The notes beneath the pieces were generated by a model. It searched no databases. It saw only the letters and a list, made by a program, of their open reading frames with translations, and was not told the origin of the DNA. A program made the position numbers and the translations under genes. 64,000 nucleotides of DNA from [Actinomadura] parvosata subsp. kistnae (GTDB taxonomy: Bacteria; Actinomycetota; Actinomycetes; Streptosporangiales; Streptosporangiaceae): NCBI RefSeq assembly GCF_900323885.1, contig NZ_OOHJ01000018.1, forward strand, positions 3,707,001-3,771,000, written 5' to 3'. Shown here one piece after another: positions 1-7,986 of this stretch. Each line of letters begins with the position of its first letter. Position 1 is the stretch's first letter.

Positions 1-246
1 CCCCTGCCGATACAGTCCCTGGCCGCCAGGTTCGCCGCCAAGGAGGCCGTGGCCAAGGCGCTCGGCGCGCCCAAGGGCCTCGGGCACCTGGAGGCCGAGG
101 TGCGCTGCGACGAGCTGGGCAAGCCCGAGCTGCGGGTCTCGGGCAGGGTGGCCGAGGTCGCGTACGGGCTGGGGGTCAAGCGCTGGCACCTGTCGCTCAG
201 CCACGACGCGGGCGTCGCCGTGGCCTATGTGATCGCGGAGGGATAG
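1..246 (+). CDS. acpS: holo-[acyl-carrier-protein] synthase, 3' part
   Basis: C-terminal 81 codons of AcpS, the enzyme that moves 4'-phosphopantetheine from CoA to a serine of acyl carrier protein. The frame is open from the first base and reads LAARFAAKEAVAKALG, the conserved AcpS helix with the metal-binding Glu, followed by WHLSLSHDAGVAVAYVIAE, the family's C-terminal strand. The start lies outside the window, so the ATG at 49 is internal. The next gene starts 9 bases downstream, and acpS followed by the NAD(P)HX repair gene and alr is a common actinobacterial order. Identity is secure from the motif; only the 5' end is missing. Confidence 0.93.
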   Translation, partial: PLPIQSLAARFAAKEAVAKALGAPKGLGHLEAEVRCDELGKPELRVSGRVAEVAYGLGVKRWHLSLSHDAGVAVAYVIAEG

Positions 247-255
247 CTTCGGATC

Positions 256-1707
256 ATGCGTACCGCTTACACCGCCGACCAGATCAGGGGCGCCGAGCAC
301 GCGCTCATGGCCCGGCTGCCCGAGGGCGCGCTCATGCAGCGGGCCGCCGCCGGGCTCGCCGCCGTCTGCGCCGACCTGCTGGGCCGCGTCTACGGCAGGC
401 GCGTCGTGCTGCTCGTCGGCAGCGGCGACAACGGCGGCGACGCCCTGTACGCGGGCGAGCGGCTGGCCAGGCGCGGCGCCCGGGTGGAGGCCGTGCTCGC
501 CGGCTCCAAGACGCACGAGGCCGGGCTGCGCGCGCTGCTCGACGCCGGCGGGCGGGTCGCCGACGGGCACGTGGTGGAGGCGGCCGACCTGATCATCGAC
601 GGGCTCGTGGGCATCGGGGCCTCCGGGGCGCTGCGGGAGCCGTACGCGCGGCTCGCGCAGGAGGCGAACGCCGCCCGGGGCACGGTCGTGGCCGTCGACG
701 TGCCCAGCGGCGTGGACGCGAGCAGCGGCCGGGTCGAGGGCGCCGCCGTCCGGGCCGGGGTGACCGTGACCATGGGGGCGTACAAGACGGGGCTGCTCGT
801 CGACCCGGGCGCCGCCGTCGCGGGGCGGGTCGAGCTGTGCGACATCGGGCTGGGCCCGTACCTGCCCGATCCCGACGTCGCCGCGCTCACCGGCCGCGAT
901 GTGGACGGGCTGCTGCCGCGCCCCGGCGGCGAGTCGGACAAGTACCGCAGAGGGGTGCTGGGGGTCGCGGCGGGCAGCGACCTGTTCACCGGCGCGGCCG
1001 TGCTCGCCGTCGGCGGCGCGCTGCGCGGCGGCGCCGGCATGGTCAGGTACGCCGGCCGCGAGGCGCCGGTCGCCCAGGTGCGCGCCCAGTGGCCCGAGGC
1101 CGTGGTCACGCTGCTCGACGAGCCTTCGATCGAGCACGTGGGCCGCGTGCAGGCGTGGGTGCTCGGCCCCGGGCTCGGCACCGACGCCTGGGCGCACGAG
1201 CTGGCCGCCAGGGTGCTGGCCACCGACGTGCCCGTGCTGGTCGACGCCGACGGGCTGACGCTCGTGTCGCGGGACCCCGGGCTGCTGCGGCGGGCCGCGC
1301 CGGTGCTGATCACGCCGCACGCGGGCGAGCTGTCCAGGCTCATCGGCGCCGACCGGGCCGCCATCGAGGCGGCCCGGCTGGAGCACGCCCGGCGGGCGGC
1401 GGCCGAGCTGGGCGTGACCGTGCTGCTCAAGGGCTCGACCACGGTGGTGGCCGAGGAGGGCAGGCCGGCGCGGGTGAACGTCACCGGCACGCCCTGGCTG
1501 GCCACCGGCGGCACCGGCGACGTGCTGTCGGGGCTGGCGGGCGCGCTGCTCGCCCAGGGGCTGAGCTGCTATGACGCCGCCTCGTGCGCGGCCTTCCTGC
1601 ACGGGGTCGCGGGCGGGTTGGCCGCCGACGGCGCCCCCCTGGCCGCCGCCGACGTGGCCACGGCGATCCCGGCCGCCATGCGTACGGTGGCGGAAGCGGC
1701 GCGCTGA
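256..1707 (+). CDS. nnr: bifunctional NAD(P)H-hydrate epimerase / ADP-dependent dehydratase
   Basis: 483-residue two-domain NAD(P)HX repair enzyme. The N-terminal YjeF_N/AIBP part (about residues 1-215) has GSGDNGGDALYAGERLA and the DVPSGVDA loop and interconverts R- and S-NAD(P)HX. The C-terminal ribokinase-like part (about 225-480) carries ITPHAGELSRLIG, LLKGSTTVV and GTGDVLSGLAGALLAQG and dehydrates S-NAD(P)HX using ADP. It repairs cofactors damaged by heat or GAPDH side reactions in the cytosol. Length and domain order are normal for the fused bacterial form. It lies between acpS and alr. Confidence 0.95.
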   Translation: MRTAYTADQIRGAEHALMARLPEGALMQRAAAGLAAVCADLLGRVYGRRVVLLVGSGDNGGDALYAGERLARRGARVEAVLAGSKTHEAGLRALLDAGGRVADGHVVEAADLIIDGLVGIGASGALREPYARLAQEANAARGTVVAVDVPSGVDASSGRVEGAAVRAGVTVTMGAYKTGLLVDPGAAVAGRVELCDIGLGPYLPDPDVAALTGRDVDGLLPRPGGESDKYRRGVLGVAAGSDLFTGAAVLAVGGALRGGAGMVRYAGREAPVAQVRAQWPEAVVTLLDEPSIEHVGRVQAWVLGPGLGTDAWAHELAARVLATDVPVLVDADGLTLVSRDPGLLRRAAPVLITPHAGELSRLIGADRAAIEAARLEHARRAAAELGVTVLLKGSTTVVAEEGRPARVNVTGTPWLATGGTGDVLSGLAGALLAQGLSCYDAASCAAFLHGVAGGLAADGAPLAAADVATAIPAAMRTVAEAAR

Positions 1708-1801
1708 CCAGCCGGCGGGGCCGTGTTGACCAGCGTCGATCTCAAGGCGCGCTGGATGGAAACTGGACCCGGCGACGTGCGGGAGCTGCCACACTAGAAG
1801 G

Positions 1802-2962
1802 ATGTACTCCCCAGTGGCGACGCCCGCCGAGGCACGCGTCGATCTGGCCGCCATCAGGCACAACGTCGCGCTGCTCAAGGAGCGCGCGGGCGGCGCGGAG
1901 ATCATGGGCGCGGTCAAGGCCGACGCCTACGGGCACGGGCTGGTGCCAGCGTCCGAGGCGGTGCTGGAGGGCGGCGCGAGCCGGCTGGGCACGGCGTTCG
2001 TCAGGGAGGCGCTGGAGCTGCGCGCGGCGGGCGTGACCGCACCCGTCCTGTCGTGGCTGATCACCCCGGGCGAGCCGCTCGACGAGGCGCTGGCCGCCGA
2101 CGTCGAGCTGTCGGCCGCCGACGTGCGGCTGCTCGACGAGATCGCGGCCGCCGCCCGGCGCGCGGGCCGCCCCGCGAAGCTGCACCTGGAGGCCGACACC
2201 GGCATGAGCAGGGGCGGCGCGCCGCTGGCCGCCTGGCCGGGCCTGCTCGACCGGGCGCTGGAGCTGCGGGCCGAGGGCGTCATCGAGATCGTCGGGCTCT
2301 GGTCCCACTTCGCCTGCGCCGACATTCCGGGGCATCCGTCGATCGAGCAGCAGCTGGAGGCCTACGAGGCGGCGCTGAAGCTGGCCGAGCAGGTCGGCGC
2401 GGCCGGCTCCGAGGTGATCAGGCACCTGGCCAACTCCGCCGCCGCGATGACGCTGCCCGCCGCCCGCTACGACCTCGTCAGGCCCGGCATCGCGATGTAC
2501 GGCCTGAGCCCCATCCCCGAGCAGGGCGACTTCGGCCTCAGGCCGGCCATGACGCTGACGGCCAGGATCGGTCTCGTCAAGCGCGTCACCGAGGGCTCCG
2601 GCGTCTCCTACGGTCACCTCTACATCACAGGACGGGAGACCACGCTTGGTCTCGTTCCTCTCGGGTACGCGGACGGCATACTGCGGCACGCGACGGGGCG
2701 GGCCGAGGTTCTGGCGGGAGGCCGTCGCCGGTTGATCGCCGGCCGGGTGTGCATGGATCAGTTCATGATCGACATGGGCGACGACCCGTTGTCGGCGGGC
2801 GACGAGGTCGTGCTGTTCGGGCCGGGTGACGGGGGCGAGCCGACCGCTCAGGAATGGGCGGATACCCTCGGCACGATCACGCATGAGATCGTGACGAGAA
2901 TCGGTTCGCGCGTGCCGCGCGTTCACGTCAACGTGACGAAGGGCACTTCGCGGCGGGCATGA
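1802..2962 (+). CDS. alr: alanine racemase
   Basis: 386-residue fold-III PLP enzyme making D-alanine for peptidoglycan. MGAVKADAYGHG near residue 40 holds the PLP lysine, and GVSYGHLY near 265 holds the second catalytic tyrosine. RPGIAMYG and the C-terminal beta domain ending CMDQFMIDMG are also typical. A GAAGG sits directly against the ATG, too close for an ordinary ribosome site, so initiation may be leaderless or weak. A TTGACC lies in the 94-base gap after nnr but I could not pair it with a convincing -10. Confidence 0.95.
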   Translation: MYSPVATPAEARVDLAAIRHNVALLKERAGGAEIMGAVKADAYGHGLVPASEAVLEGGASRLGTAFVREALELRAAGVTAPVLSWLITPGEPLDEALAADVELSAADVRLLDEIAAAARRAGRPAKLHLEADTGMSRGGAPLAAWPGLLDRALELRAEGVIEIVGLWSHFACADIPGHPSIEQQLEAYEAALKLAEQVGAAGSEVIRHLANSAAAMTLPAARYDLVRPGIAMYGLSPIPEQGDFGLRPAMTLTARIGLVKRVTEGSGVSYGHLYITGRETTLGLVPLGYADGILRHATGRAEVLAGGRRRLIAGRVCMDQFMIDMGDDPLSAGDEVVLFGPGDGGEPTAQEWADTLGTITHEIVTRIGSRVPRVHVNVTKGTSRRA

Positions 2963-2981
2963 GCGGAGAAGGATCGGGGAC

Positions 2982-4034
2982 ATGACGACGACGACAACAC
3001 GGCGCAGGGTCGGGATCGCCGGCGCGCTCGTCGGTGCGGCTTCCGCCGGTGTCGCGGCGGCGGCGCTGGTCAAGCGGTACGCGGTCGGCCGCATCAGGCT
3101 GCGCCCCGACACCGAGGCGAGCGAGCCGTTCGGCGAGCTGCGGGGCAGGGAGCGCACGCTCGTCACCTCCGACGGCTACGCGCTGCACGTCGAGATCGAC
3201 GGCCCCGACGACGCGCCGCTGACCGTCGTCCTGTCCCACGGCTACTGCCTCAGCCTGGAGTCGTGGCACTACCAGCGTAAGGACCTGCGGGAGAACTACC
3301 GGCTGGTGCTGTGGGACCAGCGCTCCCACGGCCGCTCCCAGCGGGCCAAGGCCGAAGACTGCACGATCGACCGGCTGGGCGACGACCTGGCCGAGGTGAT
3401 CGAGCGGTTCGTGCCGGGCCCGTGCGCGCTCGTCGGCCACTCCATGGGCGGCATGACGATGATGGCGCTGGCCGACCGCCACCCCGAGCTGTTCGGCGAC
3501 AAGATCCGCGCGGCGGCGCTCGTCTCCACCTCGGCGGGCAAGCTGGCCGAGCTCACCCTCGGCCTGCCCGCCGTGCTGTCGAAGGTGGTGCACAAGGTGG
3601 CCCCCGGCACGGTGTCGATGCTGGGCAAGCGGGGCACGTGGGTCGACCGCACCCGCCACGCCGGCAGCGACATCGCCTTCCTCATCACCCGCCTCATCGG
3701 CTTCGGCGACTCCAAGAACGTCAGCCCCACCGTGGTCGACTTCGCCGAGTCGATGATCAGGGCCACTCCCACCGAAGTGGTCGCCAACTTCTACCCGGCC
3801 CTGATGAACCACGACAAGCTCTCCGCCCTGCACGTTCTCGACCAGGTGCCCACCGCGATCCTCGTCGGCGACCGCGACTGGCTGACCCCGCCCGACCACA
3901 GCAAGGCCATTGCCGCCGCGCTGCCCAAGGCGCAGCTCACCGAGGTGCCCGAGACCTCGCACCTGATCCAGCTCGAACGCCCGGGCATCGTCAACGACAC
4001 GCTACGCGACCTGCTGAAGAGAGTGGAGATCTAG
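2982..4034 (+). CDS. alpha/beta-fold hydrolase
   Basis: 350-residue alpha/beta hydrolase. The first 25 residues are hydrophobic (GIAGALVGAASAGVAAAALV), suggesting a membrane anchor or signal peptide. HGYCLS gives the oxyanion strand, GHSMGGM the nucleophile elbow, DRDWLTPP the acid region, and ETSHLIQLERP the catalytic histidine. Homologues sit between alr and tsaE in many actinobacteria, but the substrate is unknown. Its TAG overlaps the GTG of tsaE by one base, so the two are co-transcribed. Confidence 0.88.
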   Translation: MTTTTTRRRVGIAGALVGAASAGVAAAALVKRYAVGRIRLRPDTEASEPFGELRGRERTLVTSDGYALHVEIDGPDDAPLTVVLSHGYCLSLESWHYQRKDLRENYRLVLWDQRSHGRSQRAKAEDCTIDRLGDDLAEVIERFVPGPCALVGHSMGGMTMMALADRHPELFGDKIRAAALVSTSAGKLAELTLGLPAVLSKVVHKVAPGTVSMLGKRGTWVDRTRHAGSDIAFLITRLIGFGDSKNVSPTVVDFAESMIRATPTEVVANFYPALMNHDKLSALHVLDQVPTAILVGDRDWLTPPDHSKAIAAALPKAQLTEVPETSHLIQLERPGIVNDTLRDLLKRVEI

Positions 4035-4492
4035 TGCGGCTCGCGACTCCCGACGACATGCGGGCCTACGGCGCCCGCCTGGCCGCCCACCTGCGCCCCG
4101 GCGACCTGCTGGTGCTGTCGGGCCCCCTCGGGGCCGGCAAGACCACGCTCGTCCAGGGCATCGCCGAAGGGCTCAAGGTGCGCGGCCCGATCACCTCGCC
4201 GACGTTCGTGATCGCCCGGGTGCATCCGTCGCTGCGGCAGGGGCCGCCGCTCGTGCACGTCGACGCGTACCGGCTCGGCGGCGACCTGGAGGTCGACGAC
4301 CTCGACCTCGACGCCTCGCTCGAAGAGTCGGTCACCGTCGTCGAGTGGGGCGAGGGGCTGGTCGAAGGGCTGGCCGACGACCGGCTGGAGATCCACATCG
4401 ACCGCGAGGGCGGCGACGAGGCCCGCGTCGTGACCCTGCGCGGCGTGGGCCCCAGGTGGGCCGACACGCCGTCTGATCCGCTACAAGACTGA
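4034..4492 (+). CDS. tsaE: tRNA t6A biosynthesis ATPase
   Basis: 152-residue P-loop ATPase that regulates the TsaB-TsaD complex in making N6-threonylcarbamoyladenosine at position 37 of ANN-decoding tRNAs. The Walker A is GPLGAGKTT, TSPTFV is the switch-like motif, HVDAYRL follows, and VVEWGEG is the Walker B-like segment. The GTG at 4034 overlaps the hydrolase stop; longer frames upstream only read through the hydrolase in another phase. tsaB, rimI and tsaD follow 2.4 kb later, separated by a three-gene insertion. Confidence 0.93.
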   Translation: MRLATPDDMRAYGARLAAHLRPGDLLVLSGPLGAGKTTLVQGIAEGLKVRGPITSPTFVIARVHPSLRQGPPLVHVDAYRLGGDLEVDDLDLDASLEESVTVVEWGEGLVEGLADDRLEIHIDREGGDEARVVTLRGVGPRWADTPSDPLQD

Positions 4493-4493
4493 A

Positions 4494-4512
4494 ACCCGCG
4501 TCAACGCCGGGT
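4494..4512 (+). terminator. possible short terminator hairpin after tsaE
   Basis: ACCCGCG, a TCAA loop, then CGCCGGGT with one bulged base, starting just after the tsaE stop and followed by a short AAAG. The stem is short and there is no T tract, so termination is a tentative reading. Confidence 0.35.
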
Positions 4513-4651
4513 AAAGCTGGCACCCTTGCCGTATCAGGCCGACGAGCAAAATGAAGATCGTTGGTCAGGGATTCGCCCAGAATTTCTGGGTATCAGGACG
4601 AGCAAGTTCACCGATTCTGGTGGATGCTGGGGTGCAAGACGGCGGAGTGGG

Positions 4652-5359
4652 GTGCGGCCGGTGCTCAGGGTCAGGCGAGTCGCGTACGCGGGAGCCATCG
4701 TCATGGTCGGTCTGACCGGCTGCTCCGCCTCGGCGGAGACCGGTCCAACGGGCACACCCACGCCCTCGGCCTCGACACCCACTCCCGGCACCCCGACGAC
4801 CACCCCCACCACGACCACGACCACCACCTCGCAGCCGACCACGACCACGACCAGGCAGACCATCTCGGTGCAGCTCAACCCCGACCGCGTCACGGCCGGC
4901 GAGACGTCCAGGGTCTGGATCCTGGCCAACTGCCCGGTGCCCAGCGGCGGCCCGGCCCACACCGGCACCGCCACGTCCAGGGCGTTCATCAACGGCGTCA
5001 CGCTCAACCCCGTGCCCGCGGCCTCGCTCAGCCCGTCGCCGACGGCCGGCGCCGGCTCGCCCTGGGTGCGCGGCGAGGCGCAGGTCTCGGGAACGATCCG
5101 GCGCGGCAGCTACCGCGTCGACGTCAAGTGCGACGGCACCAACGACATGGGCAGGGCCACGCTCCGCGTCGTCTCGCCGCAGACCGACGAGCCCACCAGC
5201 ACCGTGCCCACCAGGGCGCCCAGGGCGGGCGGCGGCGGCACCTACGCGCAAGACGTCTCGGAGGACTCGTCGATCCCGCTCGGGCCCGCCGGCGTGCTGA
5301 TCGCGCTGGCCCTGGCCGGCGGCATCGGCCTCGCGGTCAAGCGGCGCAACCGGGCATAG
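4652..5359 (+). CDS. Thr/Pro-rich surface lipoprotein with C-terminal membrane anchor
   Basis: About 235 residues. I start at GTG 4652 (GCGGAG 4 bases upstream); GTG 4661 is an alternative, while a TTG at 4526 would add about 42 residues without signal character. The head has Arg residues, a hydrophobic stretch and lipobox LTGC. A long Thr/Pro/Ser linker follows, then an Ig-like beta segment (IRRGSYRVDVKCDGTNDMG) with two cysteines. The tail is a hydrophobic helix plus KRRNRA, the shape of a cell-wall sorting signal, but no LPxTG is visible; the nearest sequence is SSIPLGPAG. A class F sortase starts 4 bases downstream, so it may be that enzyme's substrate (inference). Specific function unknown. 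Confidence 0.8.
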   Translation: MRPVLRVRRVAYAGAIVMVGLTGCSASAETGPTGTPTPSASTPTPGTPTTTPTTTTTTTSQPTTTTTRQTISVQLNPDRVTAGETSRVWILANCPVPSGGPAHTGTATSRAFINGVTLNPVPAASLSPSPTAGAGSPWVRGEAQVSGTIRRGSYRVDVKCDGTNDMGRATLRVVSPQTDEPTSTVPTRAPRAGGGGTYAQDVSEDSSIPLGPAGVLIALALAGGIGLAVKRRNRA

Positions 5360-5363
5360 AGCC

Positions 5364-5912
5364 GTGGCCCGACCAGGACGGGTGGTGCTCGCCGGCGCCA
5401 TCACCGGGCTGGTGCTCGTCGCGTTCGGCAAGGGCATGCAGACCAGCACCAACACCACCACACCCGCCGCCGCCGGCGTCGTGCCCGAGAGCATCGACAT
5501 CCCCTCGATCGACGTCGAAGCGCCGCTGATGAAGCTCGACCTGCAGAAGAACGGCGAGGTCGAGCTGCCGCCGTACGAGAAGCCGAAGGTGGCCGGCTGG
5601 TACACCGGCAGCGCCGTGCCCGGCGAGAAGGGCGCCTCGGTGATCATCGGTCACGTCGACACCAAGACCGCGCCCGCCGTGTTCTACAAGCTCAGGCAGT
5701 TACGCAAGGGCGAGACCGTCAAGGTCGAGCGCAGCGACGGCAAGGTCGTCGAGTTCAAGGTGGACGCGATCGAGCAGGTGCACAAAGACCGCTTCCCCGC
5801 CGAGCGCGTCTACGTCGAGGACGGCCTCAAGCTGGTGACCTGCGGCGGCAAGTTCGACTACGCCAAGGGCGAGTACCTCGACAACATCATCGTGTACGCC
5901 TCCCAAGTCTGA
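5364..5912 (+). CDS. class F sortase
   Basis: 182-residue membrane-anchored cysteine transpeptidase. There is one N-terminal helix (about residues 7-22), a Thr/Ala/Pro linker and a sortase barrel. The catalytic His is His97 in IIGHVDTK and the catalytic Cys is Cys160 in LVTCGG, both as in actinobacterial class F enzymes. The C-terminal 22 residues after the Cys contain no arginine, although sortases normally have an essential Arg there; a Lys is present in DYAKGEYLDN. The enzyme is expected to cleave a sorting signal and attach proteins to the wall or release them. The preceding lipoprotein is the obvious partner. Confidence 0.88.
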   Translation: MARPGRVVLAGAITGLVLVAFGKGMQTSTNTTTPAAAGVVPESIDIPSIDVEAPLMKLDLQKNGEVELPPYEKPKVAGWYTGSAVPGEKGASVIIGHVDTKTAPAVFYKLRQLRKGETVKVERSDGKVVEFKVDAIEQVHKDRFPAERVYVEDGLKLVTCGGKFDYAKGEYLDNIIVYASQV

Positions 5913-5918
5913 GAGCAG

Positions 5919-6848
5919 ATGAGCGCCGCCGACCACCCGCCCGCCGCCGGCAGCCGGACCCCTTGGCACGAGGTGCACCCGAAGGTGCGCGCCGCCGTCG
6001 AGGACTTCCTCGGCGACCCCGTGGCCGAGGCCGTCACCCAGGCGGGCGGCTTCTCCCCGGCCGCCGCCGTCCGCCTGCGCACGCGCGGCGGCCGGCGCGC
6101 CTTCGTCAAGGCCGTCGGCCCCGAGCCGAACCCGGACACCGTGCGCATCTACCGCTCCGAGCTGCGCACCGCCGCCGCCCTGCCGCCCTCCGTGCCCGCC
6201 CCCCGGCTGCTGACCGGCTTCGAGCTGGACGGCTGGGTGGCGCTCGTGTTCGAGGACGTCGAAGGCCGGCACCCGGCGATGCCGTGGCGGCGCGACGAGC
6301 TGCACCGGGTGCTGGCCGCGGTGGAGGAGATGGCGGCGGCGCTCACGCCCTCGCCGATCGACGCGCCGTCCGTCGAGGAGGTGTTCGGCGGCTCGTTCCA
6401 GGGCTGGAGGCGCCTGACCGGCGAGGACACCGCCGGGCTCGACCCGTGGATCCTGCGCCACCTCGACGCGCTGGCCGAGCTGGAGTCCGGCTGGGCGCGG
6501 GCGGCGGCGGGCGACAGCCTCGTCCACGCCGACCTGCGGGCCGACAACATCCTGCTGACCGGCGAGCGCGTCTACGTCGTCGACTGGCCGTGGGCCTGCA
6601 CGGCCCAGCCCTGGTTCGACCGGGTCGGCATGCTGCCGTCCGTCGGGATGCAGGGCGGGCCGGCGCCGCACGAGTTGCTCACCGACGACGATCCCGCCGT
6701 CACGGCGGTGGTCGCGGCCGTGACCGGCTACCTCGTCCGCCAGTCCCGCCAGCCGGGGCCGCCGGGGCTGCCCACGCTCCGGGCGTTCCAGCGGGCGCAG
6801 GGCGTGGTGGCGCTCGACTGGCTGAAGCGGCGTACGGGGTGGGCCTGA
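5919..6848 (+). CDS. aminoglycoside phosphotransferase-like kinase
   Basis: 309-residue protein of the APH/choline-kinase fold. SLVHADLRADNILL is the Brenner catalytic loop (Asp as base, Asn for Mg) and VYVVDWPWA is the DFG-equivalent metal site. The N-lobe lysine is probably in RRAFVKAVG. Many such proteins in actinobacteria are not resistance enzymes but phosphorylate unknown small molecules, and nothing here indicates the substrate. It starts 6 bases after the sortase and may share its transcript. Confidence 0.82.
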   Translation: MSAADHPPAAGSRTPWHEVHPKVRAAVEDFLGDPVAEAVTQAGGFSPAAAVRLRTRGGRRAFVKAVGPEPNPDTVRIYRSELRTAAALPPSVPAPRLLTGFELDGWVALVFEDVEGRHPAMPWRRDELHRVLAAVEEMAAALTPSPIDAPSVEEVFGGSFQGWRRLTGEDTAGLDPWILRHLDALAELESGWARAAAGDSLVHADLRADNILLTGERVYVVDWPWACTAQPWFDRVGMLPSVGMQGGPAPHELLTDDDPAVTAVVAAVTGYLVRQSRQPGPPGLPTLRAFQRAQGVVALDWLKRRTGWA

Positions 6849-6881
6849 CCCGAACCGGCCGGGCGAGACCCGCGCGGCGGG

Positions 6882-6896
6882 TAGGCTAAACAGTCG
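6882..6896 (+). promoter_or_regulatory. -10 element of a probable leaderless tsaB promoter
   Basis: TAGGCT (TAnnnT) at 6882-6887 lies 8 bases before the tsaB GTG, which has no purine-rich ribosome site. That spacing puts the transcript start at or next to the start codon. No clear -35 is seen. Confidence 0.45.
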
Positions 6897-7543
6897 TGCT
6901 GGTCCTGGCCTTTGATACCGCGACTCCCGCCGTCACCGCCGCGCTCCACGACGGGCGGCGCGTGCTCGCCGAGTCGACCACCATCGACGCCCGGCGCCAC
7001 GGTGAGCTGCTCGTCCCCACCATCCAGACCGTCCTCGCCGAGGCCGGCGTGCCGTTGCGCGAGGTGACGGCCATCGTGGCGGGCAGCGGCCCCGGCCCCT
7101 ACACGGGCCTGCGCGTCGGGCTGATGACCGCGCAGGGCCTGGCCACCACGCTCGGCGTGCCCGCCTACGGCATCTGCACGCTCGACGCCGTCGCGTACGG
7201 CAGCGGCCTGTCCGAGCAGTTCCTCGCGGCCACCGACGCGCGGCGCAAGGAAGTCTTCTGGGCCCGCTACACCGACCACCGCACCCGCGCGGAGGGCCCC
7301 TTCGTCGACCGGCCCGCCGACGTGCCCGTGTCCGGGCTGCCGGTCGTCGGCGCCGGCGCGCAGCTCTACCCCGACCTCCTCGGCGGCGGCCGCGACCTGC
7401 CGCTCTACCCCTACGCGGGCGCCCTGGCCGCGCTGGCCGCCGAGCGGCTGGCCGCGGGCGTCCCGCTCGACCCGCCCCGCCCCATCTACCTGCGCCGCCC
7501 CGACGCGGTCGTGCCGGGCGCGCCCAAGAGGGTGACGGCGTGA
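6896..7543 (+). CDS. tsaB: tRNA threonylcarbamoyladenosine biosynthesis protein TsaB
   Basis: 215-residue ASKHA-fold partner of TsaD, needed for t6A37 synthesis. It opens LVLAFDTATPAVTAAL, has GSGPGPYTGLRVGL, and DARRKEVFWARY, all TsaB hallmarks. It lacks the TsaD metal-binding histidines, as expected for the scaffold subunit. GTG 6896 is used because the family begins right at this strand. Its end overlaps rimI (GTGA). Confidence 0.94.
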   Translation: MLVLAFDTATPAVTAALHDGRRVLAESTTIDARRHGELLVPTIQTVLAEAGVPLREVTAIVAGSGPGPYTGLRVGLMTAQGLATTLGVPAYGICTLDAVAYGSGLSEQFLAATDARRKEVFWARYTDHRTRAEGPFVDRPADVPVSGLPVVGAGAQLYPDLLGGGRDLPLYPYAGALAALAAERLAAGVPLDPPRPIYLRRPDAVVPGAPKRVTA

Positions 7544-7986
7544 GGCTGCGCCCCATGACCGAGGCCGACCTGCCCGCGGTCATGGCCATCGAACGCGCCA
7601 CGTTCCCGCTCGACGCGTGGAGCGAGGGCATGATGCGCGGCGAGCTGGCCGACATGCCGCGCACCCGCCACTACGTCGTGGCCCTCGTCGACGACGAGAT
7701 CGTGGCCTACGCCGGCCTGGCCGCCGCCGGCGACCAGGCCGACGTGCAGACCATCGCCGTGCTCGACAAGCACCGCGGCACCGGCATCGGCAGCGCCATG
7801 CTGACCGAGCTGCTGGCCGAGGCGGTCCGCAGGGGCGCGCGGGAGATCTTCCTCGAGGTACGCGCCGACAACCCGCACGCGCAGGCGGTCTACCGGCATT
7901 TCGGGTTCGAGGAGATCGGCACCCGCCGCCGCTACTACGACGACGGCACCGACGCGATCATGATGAGAAGGAAGCTAGGTGACTGA
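7540..7986 (+). CDS. rimI: ribosomal protein alanine N-acetyltransferase
   Basis: 148-residue GNAT enzyme acetylating the N-terminal alanine of ribosomal protein S18, and possibly other proteins. Visible are VQTIAVLDKHRGTGIGSAM, the acetyl-CoA pyrophosphate loop, and FLEVRADNPHAQAVYRHFGF, the RimI C-terminal motif. The GTG overlaps the tsaB stop, and its own stop overlaps the tsaD GTG, giving the classic tsaB-rimI-tsaD unit. Confidence 0.93.
   Translation: MRLRPMTEADLPAVMAIERATFPLDAWSEGMMRGELADMPRTRHYVVALVDDEIVAYAGLAAAGDQADVQTIAVLDKHRGTGIGSAMLTELLAEAVRRGAREIFLEVRADNPHAQAVYRHFGFEEIGTRRRYYDDGTDAIMMRRKLGD

Noticed and set aside
4526..4651. Extended N-terminus of the lipoprotein from TTG 4526.
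   Set aside because: It would place about 42 polar residues before the signal peptide and has no ribosome site.
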